A DNA stretch of 64,000 nt from Sabellastarte sp. h YS-2021 (GCA_964017235.1 OZ024928.1:155458881-155522880), one strand, 5' to 3'. Numbered from the stretch's first letter, positions 23,350 to 35,839 are shown. Translations and numbers: made by a program. Notes: generated from the sequence alone by a model not told the origin.

Positions 23350-23561
23350 TGTATTAACGCAATAAAATTACAGTTTACAATATTTTCTGTCAACACCTGA
23401 GCACTGACTGAAATGGGCGATCAGTAGTGGCCTAGTGGGTGGACAATTAGATGTTTATTTGATTAATCTTCAGTGATAGCCTGTAACTGAAACTACCTAC
23501 TGGTAATTGTGAATAACAGCTTATTCCAATAAGCAAAAGCTCTGATAAAAATTCCTATCTA

Positions 23562-23950
23562 ATGATATATATAACTAATTATCCAAGGAAGCTGATACTC
23601 TACAAACAATATCACTCTACCTTGTCCACCCTTATTGACAAACACGCACCACCTCATACCAAACACAACAAGGCGAAGTACATCTCAGGATGGGTTAACA
23701 AAACTGTAATTGCGGCAAAAGAGACCAAGCGTTTGTTCAAATGCATTTGGCGCAGAAACAAATCTACCTTCAATAGATCCCAATACATTTGGCTGACTGA
23801 TTTGTGGAGTTCTTCACAGAAAAAATTGAAGACAAGAGGGTCAGAGGTGCCCCAAAAGGCGGGTTGCGCACGCAGGAAACAAGGTTAGCAACTGCTCTCA
23901 TTAAATTTAGGAACAAGGAAAGAAATGTTAGGTTACCCACTTAAGGTAAA
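23562..23950 (+). pseudogene. LINE ORF2 fragment (between endonuclease and RT)
   Basis: A plus-strand frame of about 108 residues contains 'LSTLIDKHAPPHTK' and 'WVNKTVIAAKETKRLFKCIW', the linker typical of CR1/L2-type LINE ORF2 between the endonuclease and RT. No endonuclease precedes it here. It is in the same orientation as the RT fragment at 28229, so both may be parts of one LINE split by the Helentron and minisatellite; that link is inference. Confidence 0.55.
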
Positions 23951-24520
23951 TGTGTTCGACGTGCTAAGAAATGTAATACTTCTAATCTAAGTTACATTAT
24001 TGTATCTATACTATAATAAATATAGAACTAAAACTAAGTAAATGAAAACCATTAATTTACCACTTATTTTCACCAGAAATTGAAATATCCACAGATGATC
24101 TAGTTGTAAGGTTTCTGTTTGTAAGAACTAAGAACGAAACTCACCAGGTCCAACTGGTGGCTTCTATTCTTTTGTGTACTAATCTTTTTGTTGCAGTCTC
24201 TCACAAGAAGGCGTCTTTTCACCCTGGCATATACAGATCATGTCACTCTTTTGATGCGCTGATGTTGTTCCTTTAAAAATCTTGTTGTCACAGTTATGTT
24301 TTTTTACACTGTACATTGATTCTTGGATGTGTTTACTGTCCTCCAGGATTATGTTCCATCACAGTCTTAGATGAATTTTGCTTTTTGACATTTGCTTCTT
24401 TTTTGGTTTTTCATTCACTGCTCCTATTACATCTGCGATGGTTTTATGATTATAATTAGAAACATTATAGGCTCATGTTTAAGAGTATATTTTTAGAAAG
24501 TGAGCAGTAGATCTCTTGAA
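23951..24520. other. Non-coding sequence downstream of the Helentron endonuclease
   Basis: AT-rich, no frame of interest. It probably contains the Helentron 3' untranslated end, but I could not identify a terminal hairpin or end motif. Confidence 0.4.
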
Positions 24521-25234
24521 TCAAATGGCAATCCATACTCCTTCATGATCACTCCAGTATGTTTCCAAAACCCCACAGGAAATATTAGATATATTGGAGT
24601 AAATGTGATCTAAAGAAGAGTGGTAATCAGTTGTTTCTTCAAGTAATTTTGTTTCTATGTGGAAATGAGTTTTCATTGAATTTTGTAGCATTGTTAAATC
24701 AGATGAAGGTTTTAATTGGTTTACGTTAAAGTCTCCCACTGCTATAGTATCCATTTGGTTTTTCTTTGGTATATCCTTCAACATTGATGTAAATATGGTT
24801 TGCTTCTGAGCCGGATGTTTGTATACAGCAAGCATATTGATACTTCGATTGCCTGTATATACTTCAAAATTTATGAGAACTGACTTATCTTTTTCCCTAT
24901 GAAAATATGAATCAAGGATCAGTTCAGGCTCGATATAGATCATCATACTCCCATGTGGCCTTGTGGTTGGATTTGGTGAGGATGCATTGTACTGTTTGGC
25001 CAATATAAATCCTGGTATGTCATAGGCAGATGAAAGATCTGAATTGATGGCCCACGTCTCTGCTATTATCAACAAATTTGTATGTTTGATGTTTTGATCA
25101 CTTCTAACATCTGCTATATGCTTGTGAAGCGAGCGTGTATTAATGAACACTATTTTAAAGTGCTGGTGCAAAGTCTGATGGTATAGTGGCATGGGCTTAA
25201 TCTGAAGTGCTCTTGAATTTCGTAGGCGTAGCAT
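24521..25234 (-). pseudogene. Helentron endonuclease domain (EEP/AP-endonuclease type)
   Basis: A 237-residue frame with all expected motifs of the exonuclease-endonuclease-phosphatase fold: 'INTRSL', 'IAETW', 'VGDFNVN', 'SLDHIYSN' and 'WSDHEGVW'. It lies 18 codons after, and in the same frame as, the helicase stop (TAG at 25289-25291). In Helentron-type Helitrons such an endonuclease is fused to the C-terminus of the Rep-helicase protein. The intervening codons still read as a helicase C-terminus ('KIKVDSAVKV'). I read this as one protein split by a nonsense change. A free-standing LINE endonuclease is less likely because of the helicase neighbour and shared frame. Confidence 0.8.
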
Positions 25235-25288
25235 GTCTACTTTGACAGCACTGTCAACTTTGATCTTTTGCGAATTAAAGTCTAGCAG

Positions 25289-26890
25289 CTAAAGACCTTG
25301 GAGGTGTGTAAGCCGGCTAAGTGCCACATACATCATATGTGGAGTTACATAACCTTGGAATGATGCAACTGCTGTTTCTAACGATGACCCTTGTGACTTA
25401 TGAATAGTTGTTGCTGAGCAATGTTTGAGAGGAAACTGTCGCCTTACCACTAAGATATTCTTGTATTTTCCAAATTGAAATCTTCTTTCAATGTGTTGTA
25501 TAGGAGTCCACCTACGGTCTGTTTGTGAATTGTACAAGTTCTTGTTTGTATTTCGACATTTCTCGCCAATATCAATATCATCAAATAGTACCCATAAAAT
25601 TGTAGGTGGAACAGTCTCATGACTAAAATCCATAATGGTACAGGTGGCACCATTGGTTAAGCCATCAGAGGTATCAACATTTTGAATGAGGATAAATTTG
25701 GCAGAAATTTTTATATGCAGCGTTGTTTCTAGGTTTTGAGTTTTTTGTGGTTTCATTTGTTGAGCCAACTGTAAGATCGTTTCTTTGAGCGATGGAGTGA
25801 CATCACCAATAATGAAGTCTTTTGCAACACACAAGCATCCTCGAGTTGTAAGTGTTTGCATAATTTGTTCATTGTGTTTTTCTACAAGTGAATTTGAAGT
25901 GAAAAGATGAATAGCATCATTTGGATAGGTTGTAGTCACTGAGGACTGTATAACTCGAGAACTCAGCAGGCTCACATCATCTGACGTATGGTTAGCCTCT
26001 CTAATTCTGTTCAATGTGCTGGCAAATGTAGCATCATCTTTTTGTCTCATCACTATTGTAAGTTCATAGAGTTCAAACAAATCTTGCCACAAATTTGCTG
26101 TTAAAGACTGATAAGGTGATGATGTATTTTGGAAAACCCATTTGTCCATCACAGGACGTAATTGGAACATGTCACCTACACAAAGTACACTTACACCACC
26201 AAATGGTAGGTTACACTGAAAGATTTCTTGTAATCGGGCATTAATGAATTGGAACATATCTGCACCTACCATAGATATTTCATCTATTACGATGATTTTC
26301 AGTTTACTAAAATTGGACCTCAGTGTATTTCTTCTGCTATCATCCAAATGTATATATTTCTTAAGGCTTTGGCTGGCAGGTATGGCAAGAAAAGAATGTA
26401 GAGTAGCTCCACGGATATTGTAGGCAGCTTTTCCAGTAGGTGCTGCAAGAACTAGCTTAATGTCATCTGGATCTTGCCCTGGTAAGCTATTATAATATCG
26501 AAGGAGAGCTTGAAAAATTCCTTTTACAAGATGAGTTTTTCCAACTCCTGCACCTCCAGAAAGGAATAGATGGAAAGGTGTTTTTTGAGTTTTGACACAA
26601 TGTAAGACATGGTATAGAAATTCCCGTTGTTGAATATTAAAACCCTGGAGTAAGTGGTAAAAATCATCATCTGCCATTTTGTTGGGGATCAAAGATTCAG
26701 TCACAGAAAGGGAAGGGCAATCAATTTCTTGTCCAAAGTCAAAGTGAGAATGCTGTGGTAGAGATGGCTGTAAACTACTGAAAGCACTGGTAGCATTGTC
26801 TGTATTATTCGAATGTGCATCTTCATCTGATTGTCGTGCATTCGGAGCAACAGTATCCATAGCATGAAACTTACCATATGTACAGGATAA
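25289..26890 (-). pseudogene. Helentron Pif1-like helicase, N-terminally truncated
   Basis: Open to 26962, but the first 25-30 residues are translated from the adjacent minisatellite. The genuine part has Walker A 'GGAGVGKT' (about residues 136-143), Walker B 'VIDEISM' (225-231), 'GDMFQLRP' (263-270), and C-terminal 'TIHKSQGSSL' and 'VALSRLTHLQG', as in Pif1-type helicases of Helitrons. No HUH replication-initiator domain is found upstream, so the element is 5'-truncated and cannot be autonomous. It ends in TAG before the in-frame endonuclease. Same strand as PRORP. Confidence 0.85.
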
Positions 26891-28228
26891 ATGTGGACGG
26901 ACAGACAGAAGGACAGACAAATGGACGAAAAACAGACAAACGAACAGACGCAATTTCACCAATTTCGAAAGGAACCTAGCTATGATGGAGATCTATCTCC
27001 CTATCAAGTTTGAATCCGATTGGTCAAACCATTTTCGAGTTAGAGTCCGGAAATGAAAACGCAGACAAACAGACGGATGGACAAACGGACGAAAAACAGA
27101 CAAATGAACGGACGGAATTTCACCAACATCGAAAGGAACCTACCTATGATGGAGATCTATCTCCCTATCGAGTTTAAATTCGATTGGTCAAACCGTTTTC
27201 AAGTTAGAGTCCGGAAACGAAAATGTGGACAAACAGACGGATGGACAGACATACGGACGAAAAACGGACAAACGAACGGACAGAATTTCACCAATATCGA
27301 AAGCAACCTAGCTATCATGTTGATCTATGTCCCTGTCAAGTTTGAATTTGATTGGTCAAACCGTTTCAAGTTAGAGTCCGGAAATGGAAAATGTGGACGG
27401 AGCGGCGGACGTCAGACACATCAATCTAATAGGCGGGTTGGTTACACGCAACCCGCCTAAAAACGAACAAATGGACAGAAAAACAAGACAAATGAACGGA
27501 CGGATTTACACCAATTCCGAAAGGAACCTAGCTATGATGGTGATGTATGTCCCTGTGAAGTTTGAATTAGATTGGAGTAACCGTTTTCGAGGTAGAGTCC
27601 GGAAACAAAAATGTGGACGGACAGATGGATGGACAGAAAAACGGACAAAAACGAAGAAACGGACGGAAAAACGGACAAACAAACAGACGGAATTTCACCA
27701 ATTTCGAAAGGAACCTAGCTATGATGGTGATCTATCTCCCTGTGAAGTTTGAATTTGATTGGGCAAACCGTTTTAAAGTTAGAGTCCGGAAACGAAAATG
27801 TGGACAAACAGATGGATGGACAGACAAACGGACGAAAAACGGACAAACGAACACACGGAATTTCACCAATTTCGAAAGGAACCTAGCTATGATGGTGATC
27901 TATCTCCCTGTGAAGTTTGAATTTGATTGGTCAAACCGTTTTAAAGTTAGAGTCCGGAAACGAAAATGTGGACAAACAGATGGATGGACAGACAAACGGA
28001 CGAAAAACGGACAAACGAACACACGGAATTTCACCAATTTCGAAAGGAACCTAGCTATGATGGTGATCTATCTCCCTGTGAAGTTTGAATCTGATTGGTC
28101 AAACCGTTTTAAAGTTAGAGTCCGGAAACGAAAAATGTGGACGGACAGACGGACAGACAGACAGACGGACAGACGGACGTCGGACACATCAATCTAATAG
28201 GCGGGTTGGTTACACGCAACCCGCTTAA
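26890..28228 (+). repeat. ~180-bp minisatellite with two copies of a terminal hairpin
   Basis: About seven units contain 'cggacgaaaaacggacaaac', 'gaatttcaccaatttcgaaa', 'ggaacctagctatgatggtg', 'tatctccctgtgaagtttga' and 'gagtccggaaacgaaaatg'. At 27413-27460 and 28183-28226 the array carries 'acatcaatctaataggcggg' followed by the hairpin GCGGGTTG-loop-CAACCCGC. Repetition of 'acggacagacagacgg' makes long plus-strand frames (27053-28197) that are not genes. The hairpin near the end suggests a Helitron-like 3' terminus. Confidence 0.75.
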
Positions 28229-30055
28229 AAATATGCTCAACTTTCCCTACTTCCTGAATTTGCAACACATCACCCCAGACTCTCCTCCCCCCATGTTTTC
28301 CACTTTCTCTACTGTAACCGAGGATCAAGTTACCAAAATAATTGTGAACTCTCCAAGTAAATCATGTTCCCTTGACCCTGGCCCACTTTTCTTGTCCTTG
28401 ATTATTGGGATATCCTCATCACCCCCATCACTTCAATAATTAACGCCTCTCTTGAACAAGGTAAGTGTCCTAATTTCTTCAAGCAGGCCCATGTTACCCC
28501 AATCCTCAAAAAAATCATCCTTAGACAAAGAAGTTTTCAAAAACTATAGGCTTGTCTCTAATCTAAACTTTATTTCAAAGATACTTGAAAGGGTAGTAGC
28601 AGTCCAGCTACAAACTCACCTTAATGAAGCTGGCCTTATGACTGCCTTCCAATCAGCTTATAGAAAACACCATTCTACTGAAAGTGCCCTTCTTAATATT
28701 CACAACGATATTCTTCTCAATATGGCCAAAGGGTCTGTCACAGCCCTTACCCTTCTTGATATCTCTGCCGCCTTCGATATCATTGACCACACCATTCTCT
28801 GACAGACTTAATGTTTACTATGGAATCAGTGAACTAGCACTCGGCTGGTTCAAATCACACCTGTCGGGAAGGATACACTCGGACAAGGTAGGTAGCACAT
28901 TCTAACATCCTGCTGCCCTCCAGTGTGGGGTCCCCCAGGGCTCTGTCCTTGGGCCAATTCTTTTTTCTCTCTACATAAACCCAATCAGCTCAATCATTCA
29001 CTCTCACAATAGTATTAACTACCACTTCTACACCGATGATACCCAATTATACATAACACTCTCACCAACAAATTTCTCTCACTCTATACAAAAACTAAAA
29101 AACTGCCTAAACGGCATTCAAAATTTCATGTTGGCAAATAAATTAAAACTGAACCCTGACAAAACCGAGTTTATTCTGATAGGCTCCAAAAACAACCGTA
29201 CACAACTCCTTCCTCACTTTCCAATCAATATTCTTGGTAATCAGGTCTCACCAGCACAAAGTGTCAAGAACCTCAAAGTGGTGTTCGATTCCAACTTCAC
29301 TTTCTGAGACCATGTGTCACAGGTTATAAAGTCCACGAGAATTCATGCGAGAGACCTCTCCAGAATTCGTCCCCTTCTCGACCTTAAAACATCAATTCTT
29401 TTAGCAAATGCTTTGGTGAGCAGCCGACTGGACCATTGCAATTCCCTGTTCTTATCACTCACTGATTTTGAGTTGAGAAGATTGCAGTTAGTCCAAAACT
29501 CACACTGCAGGGTTGTCACCTGTTCCTCTAAATTCTCTCACATTACCCCTCAACTGAAAAAATTCCATTGGCTCCCAGTCAGGTACAGGGTACAATTTAA
29601 AATAGGCCTCATTACATACAAAATTCTCAACCAAGTCAACCACTTTACCTAAGAGAATTAACTCACCCCTACACCTCTTCCAGAAATACAAGGCAAAGCA
29701 CCTCCAAACTCAAGTTCTTTCATACCCCCACTTTCAACTGTAGAGTTCATAAATCAATCAAACGCTTTTCTAATTCTTTCAGTCACTACGCCCCAGTTCT
29801 TTTGAACTCTTTCCCCTTCCAAATAAGAAATAGCCAATCTGTCGCATCTTTCAGGAAACACCTCAAAACCCAACCCTTCAACTCTAGTTTCCCAACTTAG
29901 TCTCCTTCCCTCTTGGTCACACCCACAACTCCGGACTACTGACCTTGAACGCCCATCGAATCTCCTTACGATAAATGATTTTTGTAAACTAGCACATTGA
30001 GTTCCCTTTTGTAGGGAAGATATTGTGCCTGCAAAGCAGTAGATTAGATTGGATT
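28229..30055 (+). pseudogene. LINE reverse transcriptase fragment (CR1/L2-like), multiply frameshifted
   Basis: Blocks in order: 'KNYRLVSNLNFISKILERVV' (28530), 'LTLLDISAAFDIIDHTIL' (28745, RT motif A), '[20 protein letters not shown]' (28922, motif B), '[10 protein letters not shown]' (29027, the catalytic DD), '[15 protein letters not shown]' (29130), a stop in 'FDSNFTF', then 'ITPQLKKFHWLPVRYRVQFK' (29540). The tail ends with 'gattagattggattaatt'. The endonuclease is absent. At least three frameshifts or stops break the frame. It precedes DIRS-C by about 90 bp. Confidence 0.85.
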
Positions 30056-30184
30056 AATTATTTGTCAGTTATATAATTTCAGAGATATATACTAGACACT
30101 GACACTTGTTTGACATGCTGTACTATTATATGTAATGTTAATTTGAAAAATTTAATAGTAATTTAAATTTTTATTAGAAATACT

Positions 30185-30354
30185 TACCATTTCCTAACAG
30201 TAGCTATTTGTTGGAGCCATCCAACCCAATGGCCAACGCAGAGATGCGATTTTAAGGTTTACTAACAACCTTAACCAAGCCATTGGGTTACAGTAGTCCG
30301 TCCTCCCGCCAAAGAGGTCAAATGACTACATTGTTTACCTCATTATTTTTGTTG
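30185..30354. repeat. DIRS-C left inverted terminal repeat
   Basis: Starts 'ttaccatttcctaacagtag' and is matched in reverse complement by 35623-35793, with one visible difference ('caaatgac' against 'cacatgac'). Confidence 0.9.
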
Positions 30355-30398
30355 CAAGTAAAAGAATGACTTGCGGGGAGGCGGGAGGGAAATATGAG

Positions 30399-30494
30399 TG
30401 TTAGGAAATGGTAAGTATTTCTAATAAAAATTTAAATTACTATTAAATTTTTCAATTTTATAGCGAAATACCCTTACCATTTCCTAACAGTAGC
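30399..30494. other. DIRS-C internal complementary region
   Basis: 'gttaggaaatggtaag' and its complement 'cttaccatttcctaac' flank the central junction 'ttttcaattttatagcg', which joins the reverse complements of the left and right outer ends. Confidence 0.85.
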
Positions 30495-31115
30495 TGAATT
30501 CAGCCTTGTAGGAAGGAGGGAATTCTTTTTAAGAAAACCACTACCTAACCTACAACTAAACATCATGAGAACTTCATAATGGAATTACATGCATAAATGA
30601 ACATATAACTTCCAAACATTCACAGCATACCACTTCCAAAAAATGGCAGTATGTAGTTGTAGTTCTCACAACTGCTGACAATGTTGGTGTTGCAAAAGGA
30701 TGTCATAAATAGATAGCCCATCTACATTGTAACATCCGACCCCAAAACAAGGTCAAACCAACCTGTAAGTGTCATCAGCATTATGCCAAATCCTTCCCAA
30801 GTCAGATTTAGGCAACATTGATATCTAACTATAAATACATCCAGCATTGCAGACATACCAGCCACAAACTGCAAATGTACCAATATAAGTACGAAACACA
30901 TACTCATAAAGTAACAAAACTGTAACTGCAACTGTAGGACCCAATTTCAAATCTGACCCTATGACAACAGAGGTTTTTAAGACAGAAATTGGTATACATA
31001 CAATGGAATTTCCAATAACATGTATCAAGAAACTATGTAAGGAAATCACCTATAAAAACTAAAGATGTAATCAAAAACATACATCAATAGTTTCCATGAC
31101 TCAATCTTGACTCAA

Positions 31116-31830
31116 TCAAGATGAAATAGGTGCCAAAAGATAAGTCTTATTAAGAAACTTTCTTAATGGCAGTAAAAACAAAAGATTTTGTTCTATCCCA
31201 AACCTTTTGATTACCAAAGCCCTAACAGGACAGACAGACCCACATTGAGTCAAACTGTTGTCCAAAGAGGCTAAGAGCTGGCATGACCACAGGCTTAATT
31301 GCAGTAGGCCCATCCAAAGCAAACTGGATCTGGCAATTGATGGGGCCAGAGTTACTTGTGACCAGTTCTCCTTATAACTAACGGAAGAATATGTCCAAGC
31401 ATTAATGTCACTCCTCTATCATGACTCTGTAATCCACAGACAAAGACCACTGACTCAGTTGCAGTACTTGCAGTAGGCCCATCTGAAGCCAACTGGTTCA
31501 TGGCCAAAAAGGCAGTCAATGGGCCAAAGTTACTTGTGACCCATTCTCCCTATAACTAAGGGACGGGTCCAAACATGAATATCACTACTTTACCTGAAGC
31601 CAAGACCAAAGACAGTCTTGAAAGGTAATAACTTCAAGAAAGCCTTCCTCACAAGATCAAAGGTTGTTTGATAAGAGCATGTAGGACCAATGACAAAATC
31701 CAAACTATTGGTTTGTCTCTTACTAAAAGTTGTTAATCTCTTATTTATCTCAACTTTTAGATACTTCTTGACCCTTTTTGGCCCCAAACCATCCGTAATT
31801 GCTGTTCTATAGCCCACAACAATGGATGGT
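31116..31830 (-). pseudogene. DIRS-C tyrosine recombinase remnant
   Basis: Short frames keep 'GSVCPVRALVIKRFG' (31200) and 'GYRTAITDGLGPKRVK' (31790), corresponding to 'CPVRALRYYLD' and 'GYRSAIADKLGP' of DIRS-A3. The catalytic His-x-x-Arg and Tyr region is not readable. Confidence 0.65.
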
Positions 31831-32099
31831 ATTAGGATATTTCCTTAAACTAGTATTTCAGGAAATTTGCTCCATGTGGAATGGTACCTGGCTCTCTTCA
31901 CACCACTTCCCAAAAAAGAACAATTGATTCTCAGATTCTCCTTGAGGAGTGCTCCTTCATTGTTTCACCACTTCCTCTGGGAATCTTCCATAATATTCAT
32001 GCCTGACTTCCAGATGCCAAACATGAAGATTCAAATAAACTAGACTGTTGTGAAGTCTGGTGCTGAATGGTTGAGTCAACAGATTTACCCCCAAGGGAA

Positions 32100-33450
32100 G
32101 TCTTAGAAGAAGTTTTGTGGACAGATTCACCAGATCCCAAAACTAAAAATCCCTGGCCACCCAATCATAATGATTCTGCACCTGTAGGTGATCATCTGTT
32201 GAATCACCTGAGGGATGAGGGTCACTGGACATAACTGACCAGACCCTCCCCAGAGATGTTCAATGCATCTGTTTCCCAAGACTGACTGTCTGGGACATGA
32301 GACACATACATTTTTTACATCACCTGCAGGATCAAGGTCCTGGGCAAACATCTGTTTCCCAAGCCTGACAGGAGACCTACATAGGTCTTTGTTGCAACAC
32401 ATCAACCCCTGATTGATGGGAGCAATGGCAAATTCAATTGAAAAGCTGATGATTCATAGCCCCTTCGGTTTGAAACACCTTATCTCTCTGGACAAGGAAT
32501 GTGCTAGAACATTAGATTCTCTGGGATGCACTTCCCCTGAATCTGATTCATCCTGGCATTCGTTCAACCCATGAATCTTCAGATTACCTGATAGTGGATG
32601 CCTCCCTGGTTGTTCAAATAGGCCACCACTAAAGAATTATCTGTGAAAATCAACAGATTTCTATTCAGAAGCTGATTTCTGAATCATTTTTAAACTAACC
32701 AACATTGCTTTTAGCTGTCAAATGTTATGTGGATCCTTGACTCTTCCTGATTCCATAGACCACTGGCTGTGGATGGCTCAAGTGAGCACCCCAACCCTTA
32801 GGTAAGCATCTGTGAAAGGAAAGGAGACTGTGCTCCTTCAGAAGGAGTGGTGTATACTCCTTACAAATTAAACAATTGGTCCACCACTGAAGATGATCCC
32901 TGCGAACCAGAGTAGTGGGATATCCAGAAACTAAAGATATCCGCAGTGTTTCCAGATACCATTGGAGAAACTTCATGTGCAGACCTCCCAATGGTATAGT
33001 CTTCTCCATTGAAGCCATGCCTTCAAAGTGACATGAGCTTCCCTGGAAATGAGTGAGAAGCTTTCAACATGGTAACTGTCTTTCCAAGAAGACAATCGAT
33101 TTCCTTTGAGTTGAGAAGACTAGCCCTACCCTGAGGTCGAATTGTAAACCAAAAATTTGATTACTGGAGTTGGAAATAAATCTGATTTTTAGAAAATTTG
33201 TGATCCAACCCAGGCTCTCGACAAGATGCACCCCCAGTGGGTGTATCCCTGGCATTGCTGTTTTGAATTTGTTGTCATTAGCCAACCGTCTATATACTGG
33301 CGAATACTGATGCCTTCTGCGAGAGTCATCAGCTTCAACTCTTTTGCTACCTTGGTGAACTCGAGAAAAAACTGTAGCAATACTGAAGGGTAAGGCAGTG
33401 AACTGGTAGAATCTGTAGCCTCCAATGAAGCGAAAATACCTTGTTAGCTG
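32100..33450 (-). pseudogene. DIRS-C RT/RNase H remnant
   Basis: Frames include 'SMEKTIPLGGLHMKFLQWYL' (32950) and 'GWGAHL' (RNase H start, 32780), and 'EFTKVAKELKLMTLAEGI' then 'IRQYIDGWL' (33300). The RT active-site YLDD is changed to YIDG, so even this block is inactive. The methyltransferase-like part is not recognised. Confidence 0.75.
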
Positions 33451-35622
33451 GATGAATCGGCGAATTATGTGTACTACACCCATAAATTCTAGTGACGTCA
33501 ACCAGTCGCCTTCTATAAACAAATGCCGAATATACTGCAACAGTTCATATTGAGTAAGGTACATGCAAAGCTTGTTTACCTGACCTTAAGTATACTGACA
33601 GTCATTTCGTCTTTACTAATCCCAAGAACTAGACTGTAACTGTAAACTTCCAGCGATGTGACTGGTGATATCGCCCTTTTGTCGATCATTTCATAAACAG
33701 CTTTTATCAAAACTGCTGTTTCTCCCGTTTTTTTGTTTTGTTTTTTTTTTTGTTTTTTTTTTAACTTCTGTCAACCTCACTTCTAAAAAGTCTGGCTGAA
33801 TATTCTCCTTTCCCAAGACTTGTATAGTACCAAAAACTGGGCAAAGGTTCCTTGAAACCACAGGAAGCCAGCTATCATCCCTGCTTCCATAGGGCCTGTA
33901 TAAGTAAGATCCCCTCCCCTTTTACCTAGCTGAGGAGTAGGAGGCACTTGTAACTTTATTTCCAGGGTAACTGTCATGATAGTGACAAAAAGATCTGCTC
34001 GGAGGCCTGGTGTCCTTTTATTAGTCCAGAATAGGAGCATGCTCACTTCTAGACTTACTCATCATCCTTACTTTCATGAAAACACAAGATGAAAATCCTC
34101 TGAACATCTGATATGTCCAGCAAGAGAACCTCATTAGGAGTGAAAAATGCCTTGTAGGCTGCTTACGTAAACTAGTTGCTAAAGGCATTCTAAGTTACAT
34201 CCTTCCTGTTGAGTCACATGTTCTTAGACATGGGCAAACTGCAACAAGAAGATTTGAACACAAACTGGTTGACTGGACTGGAAATGCAAACATCATTGCA
34301 CCCAGTCCAAAGCATATTGAAGTCTATAACATATCATAGTGATCCCTAGATCCTCTAAATTGACCTGAACTGAAGAAGTGAGACAATACACGCTTCCTCT
34401 CTCTTACAGTCCCCTACCAGGGACCTTGTTTCCAAAGAGTCTGAAAGGTCATGTTCCTCCTGCAGACCTCCTGCAACTAAGGAGCTGTCCAGGAAGGTGA
34501 TGTATGTTAGGAAGTCCAAGCAAAACTTCTTCCTGTATAGCTGCTCTTTAAAAACATCAGAGGCTTCAAACTCCTTGAAACCCAACATAAAAGCCACATT
34601 CAATGCTGGCTGTTCACCCAAGGAATGTGGGAATTCCAACAGTAGGTAAATGTGACCAAACAAGGGAGCATTCACAGAAACTGTGCCTGTTAAATCAATC
34701 CCTAGCCAATCAATAACAGTCAGCCAAATCTAAAATAAGGAATAGATTCCTTGTATTCTTGAGATGAATCACAATCCCCATCACCTGACAACCTGAATCT
34801 AACCTTCTGAGAGGTATAGAAACCCGATTGTACTCAATTCTTGTCTCAAAACTATTGAAACAAAAGCCTTTCCTTGTAGATATGAATGGCACTCCCGGGC
34901 ATCCGACAACCCGAATCTAAACCTTTTGAAGGAATAGAATACTCGATTGTCTTTTGAATGACATCATGCAGGTATTTCCTGCACTGAATGTTCCGACTGG
35001 ACCTCGAACGGAAGAGTTTCCCGAAGAGGTAGGCTTTCCTGCATTCAAAACTTCTGCACGATGCTGTGTCCACGGCAACGAAAATGGCCGCCTCCAAGGG
35101 AGATTCCTTCTACTGACTCGTCGACAATCTATTCGACTGGGATGAATAATATGATCAAAAAATTGCTTTCAACGCCTGGCTATTAGAACCCAACGTGAAC
35201 AGCAATAACGGCCACTCGAATTGTCATTCTCATCCAAGATGGCGTCGTCCAGCTCGCTTCTGTTATTGAAGATTACATTCTTTGTATATATGTATGCTGC
35301 AAAATTATAGCTTCCATCGTCCAGCAAACTGAACCAAATGACTGGCAAGCTGTATAATAATGTTATTGTTACATCAGGACCTTCTTTATGAAGATTTATT
35401 TCCTCAAGGTTGAAGACGATTGAACTTTCGATGTCGCCATCCAAAAGTCCTTTATTATTGCATAATATAATGCATACCTTCGAAGATCTAATAAATGTAT
35501 AAGTACTGTATCATATACATATAAACTATGAACTTCAAGTGAGATTAACAGTAAATCTCAAAAATAAATAAAACCTTGACAAAAACTCTATTAATTCCAA
35601 AGACGTCCATACTGATGATGGC
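33451..35622 (-). other. DIRS-C 5' region, gag not recognisable
   Basis: This is where gag is expected from A3 and B. It holds poly-T stretches (33728-33765) and a local duplication ('cctgacaacctgaatctaac' at 34785 and 'ccgacaacccgaatctaaac' at 34902). No frame resembles a DIRS gag Cys/His motif. Confidence 0.45.
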
Positions 35623-35793
35623 CAACAAAAATAATGAGGTAAACAATGTAGTCATGTGACCTCTTTGGCGGGAGGACGGACTACTGTAACCCAATGGCTT
35701 GGTTAAGGTTGTTAGTAAACCTTAAAATCGCATCTCTGCGTTGGCCATTGGGTTGGATGGCTCCAACAAATAGCTACTGTTAGGAAATGGTAA
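35623..35793. repeat. DIRS-C right inverted terminal repeat
   Basis: Reverse complement of 30185-30354. It is followed by the extension 'gggtatttcgctataaaat'. Confidence 0.9.
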
Positions 35794-35839
35794 GGGTATT
35801 TCGCTATAAAATATAAATGCACATGTCCATTTAAATAGA

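Larger units (their letters stand above)
17457..23368 (-). mobile_element. DIRS-A1, DIRS-like retrotransposon, coding regions decayed
   Basis: A 5.9-kb element bounded by AAAT on both sides (17457-17460 and 23365-23368). It has a 45-nt left terminal extension, a left ITR (17501-17678), an ICR (17736-17832) and a right ITR (23210-23349). The order on the minus strand is right ITR, gag remnant, 59-bp minisatellite, RT/RNase H/methyltransferase-like remnant, YR remnant, ICR and left ITR, the arrangement known for DIRS elements. The copy-specific variant 'aatatgct' occurs in the left ITR, ICR and right ITR. The right ITR lacks about 40 bp present in the left. All genes are interrupted. It lies in sense orientation in a PRORP intron. 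Confidence 0.9.
30141..35812 (-). mobile_element. DIRS-C, DIRS-like retrotransposon of a third family, dead
   Basis: Its ITRs (30185-30354 and 35623-35793) differ in sequence from families A and B, yet the ICR (30399-30494) again equals the joined reverse complements of the outer ends ('tattaaatttttc' and 'attttatagcgaaata'). The right end is flanked by AAAT (35809-35812); the left flank reads AATT or TAAT instead. The two ITRs differ at about one position in 170 that I can see. Coding remnants on the minus strand are severely decayed. It lies in the large PRORP intron in sense orientation. Confidence 0.85.

Noticed and set aside
17457-23368. LTR retrotransposon or retrovirus interpretation
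   Set aside because: Terminal repeats are inverted, an internal complementary region is present, and the recombinase is of tyrosine type; there is no integrase or protease.
26880-26962. Hydrophobic, signal-peptide-like start of the helicase ORF
   Set aside because: It is translated from the adjacent minisatellite and starts at a TTG; Helitron helicases have no such leader.
27053-28197. Long plus-strand open frames rich in QTDGWTD
   Set aside because: They translate the 180-bp minisatellite directly; the protein repeats follow the DNA period and no domain is present.
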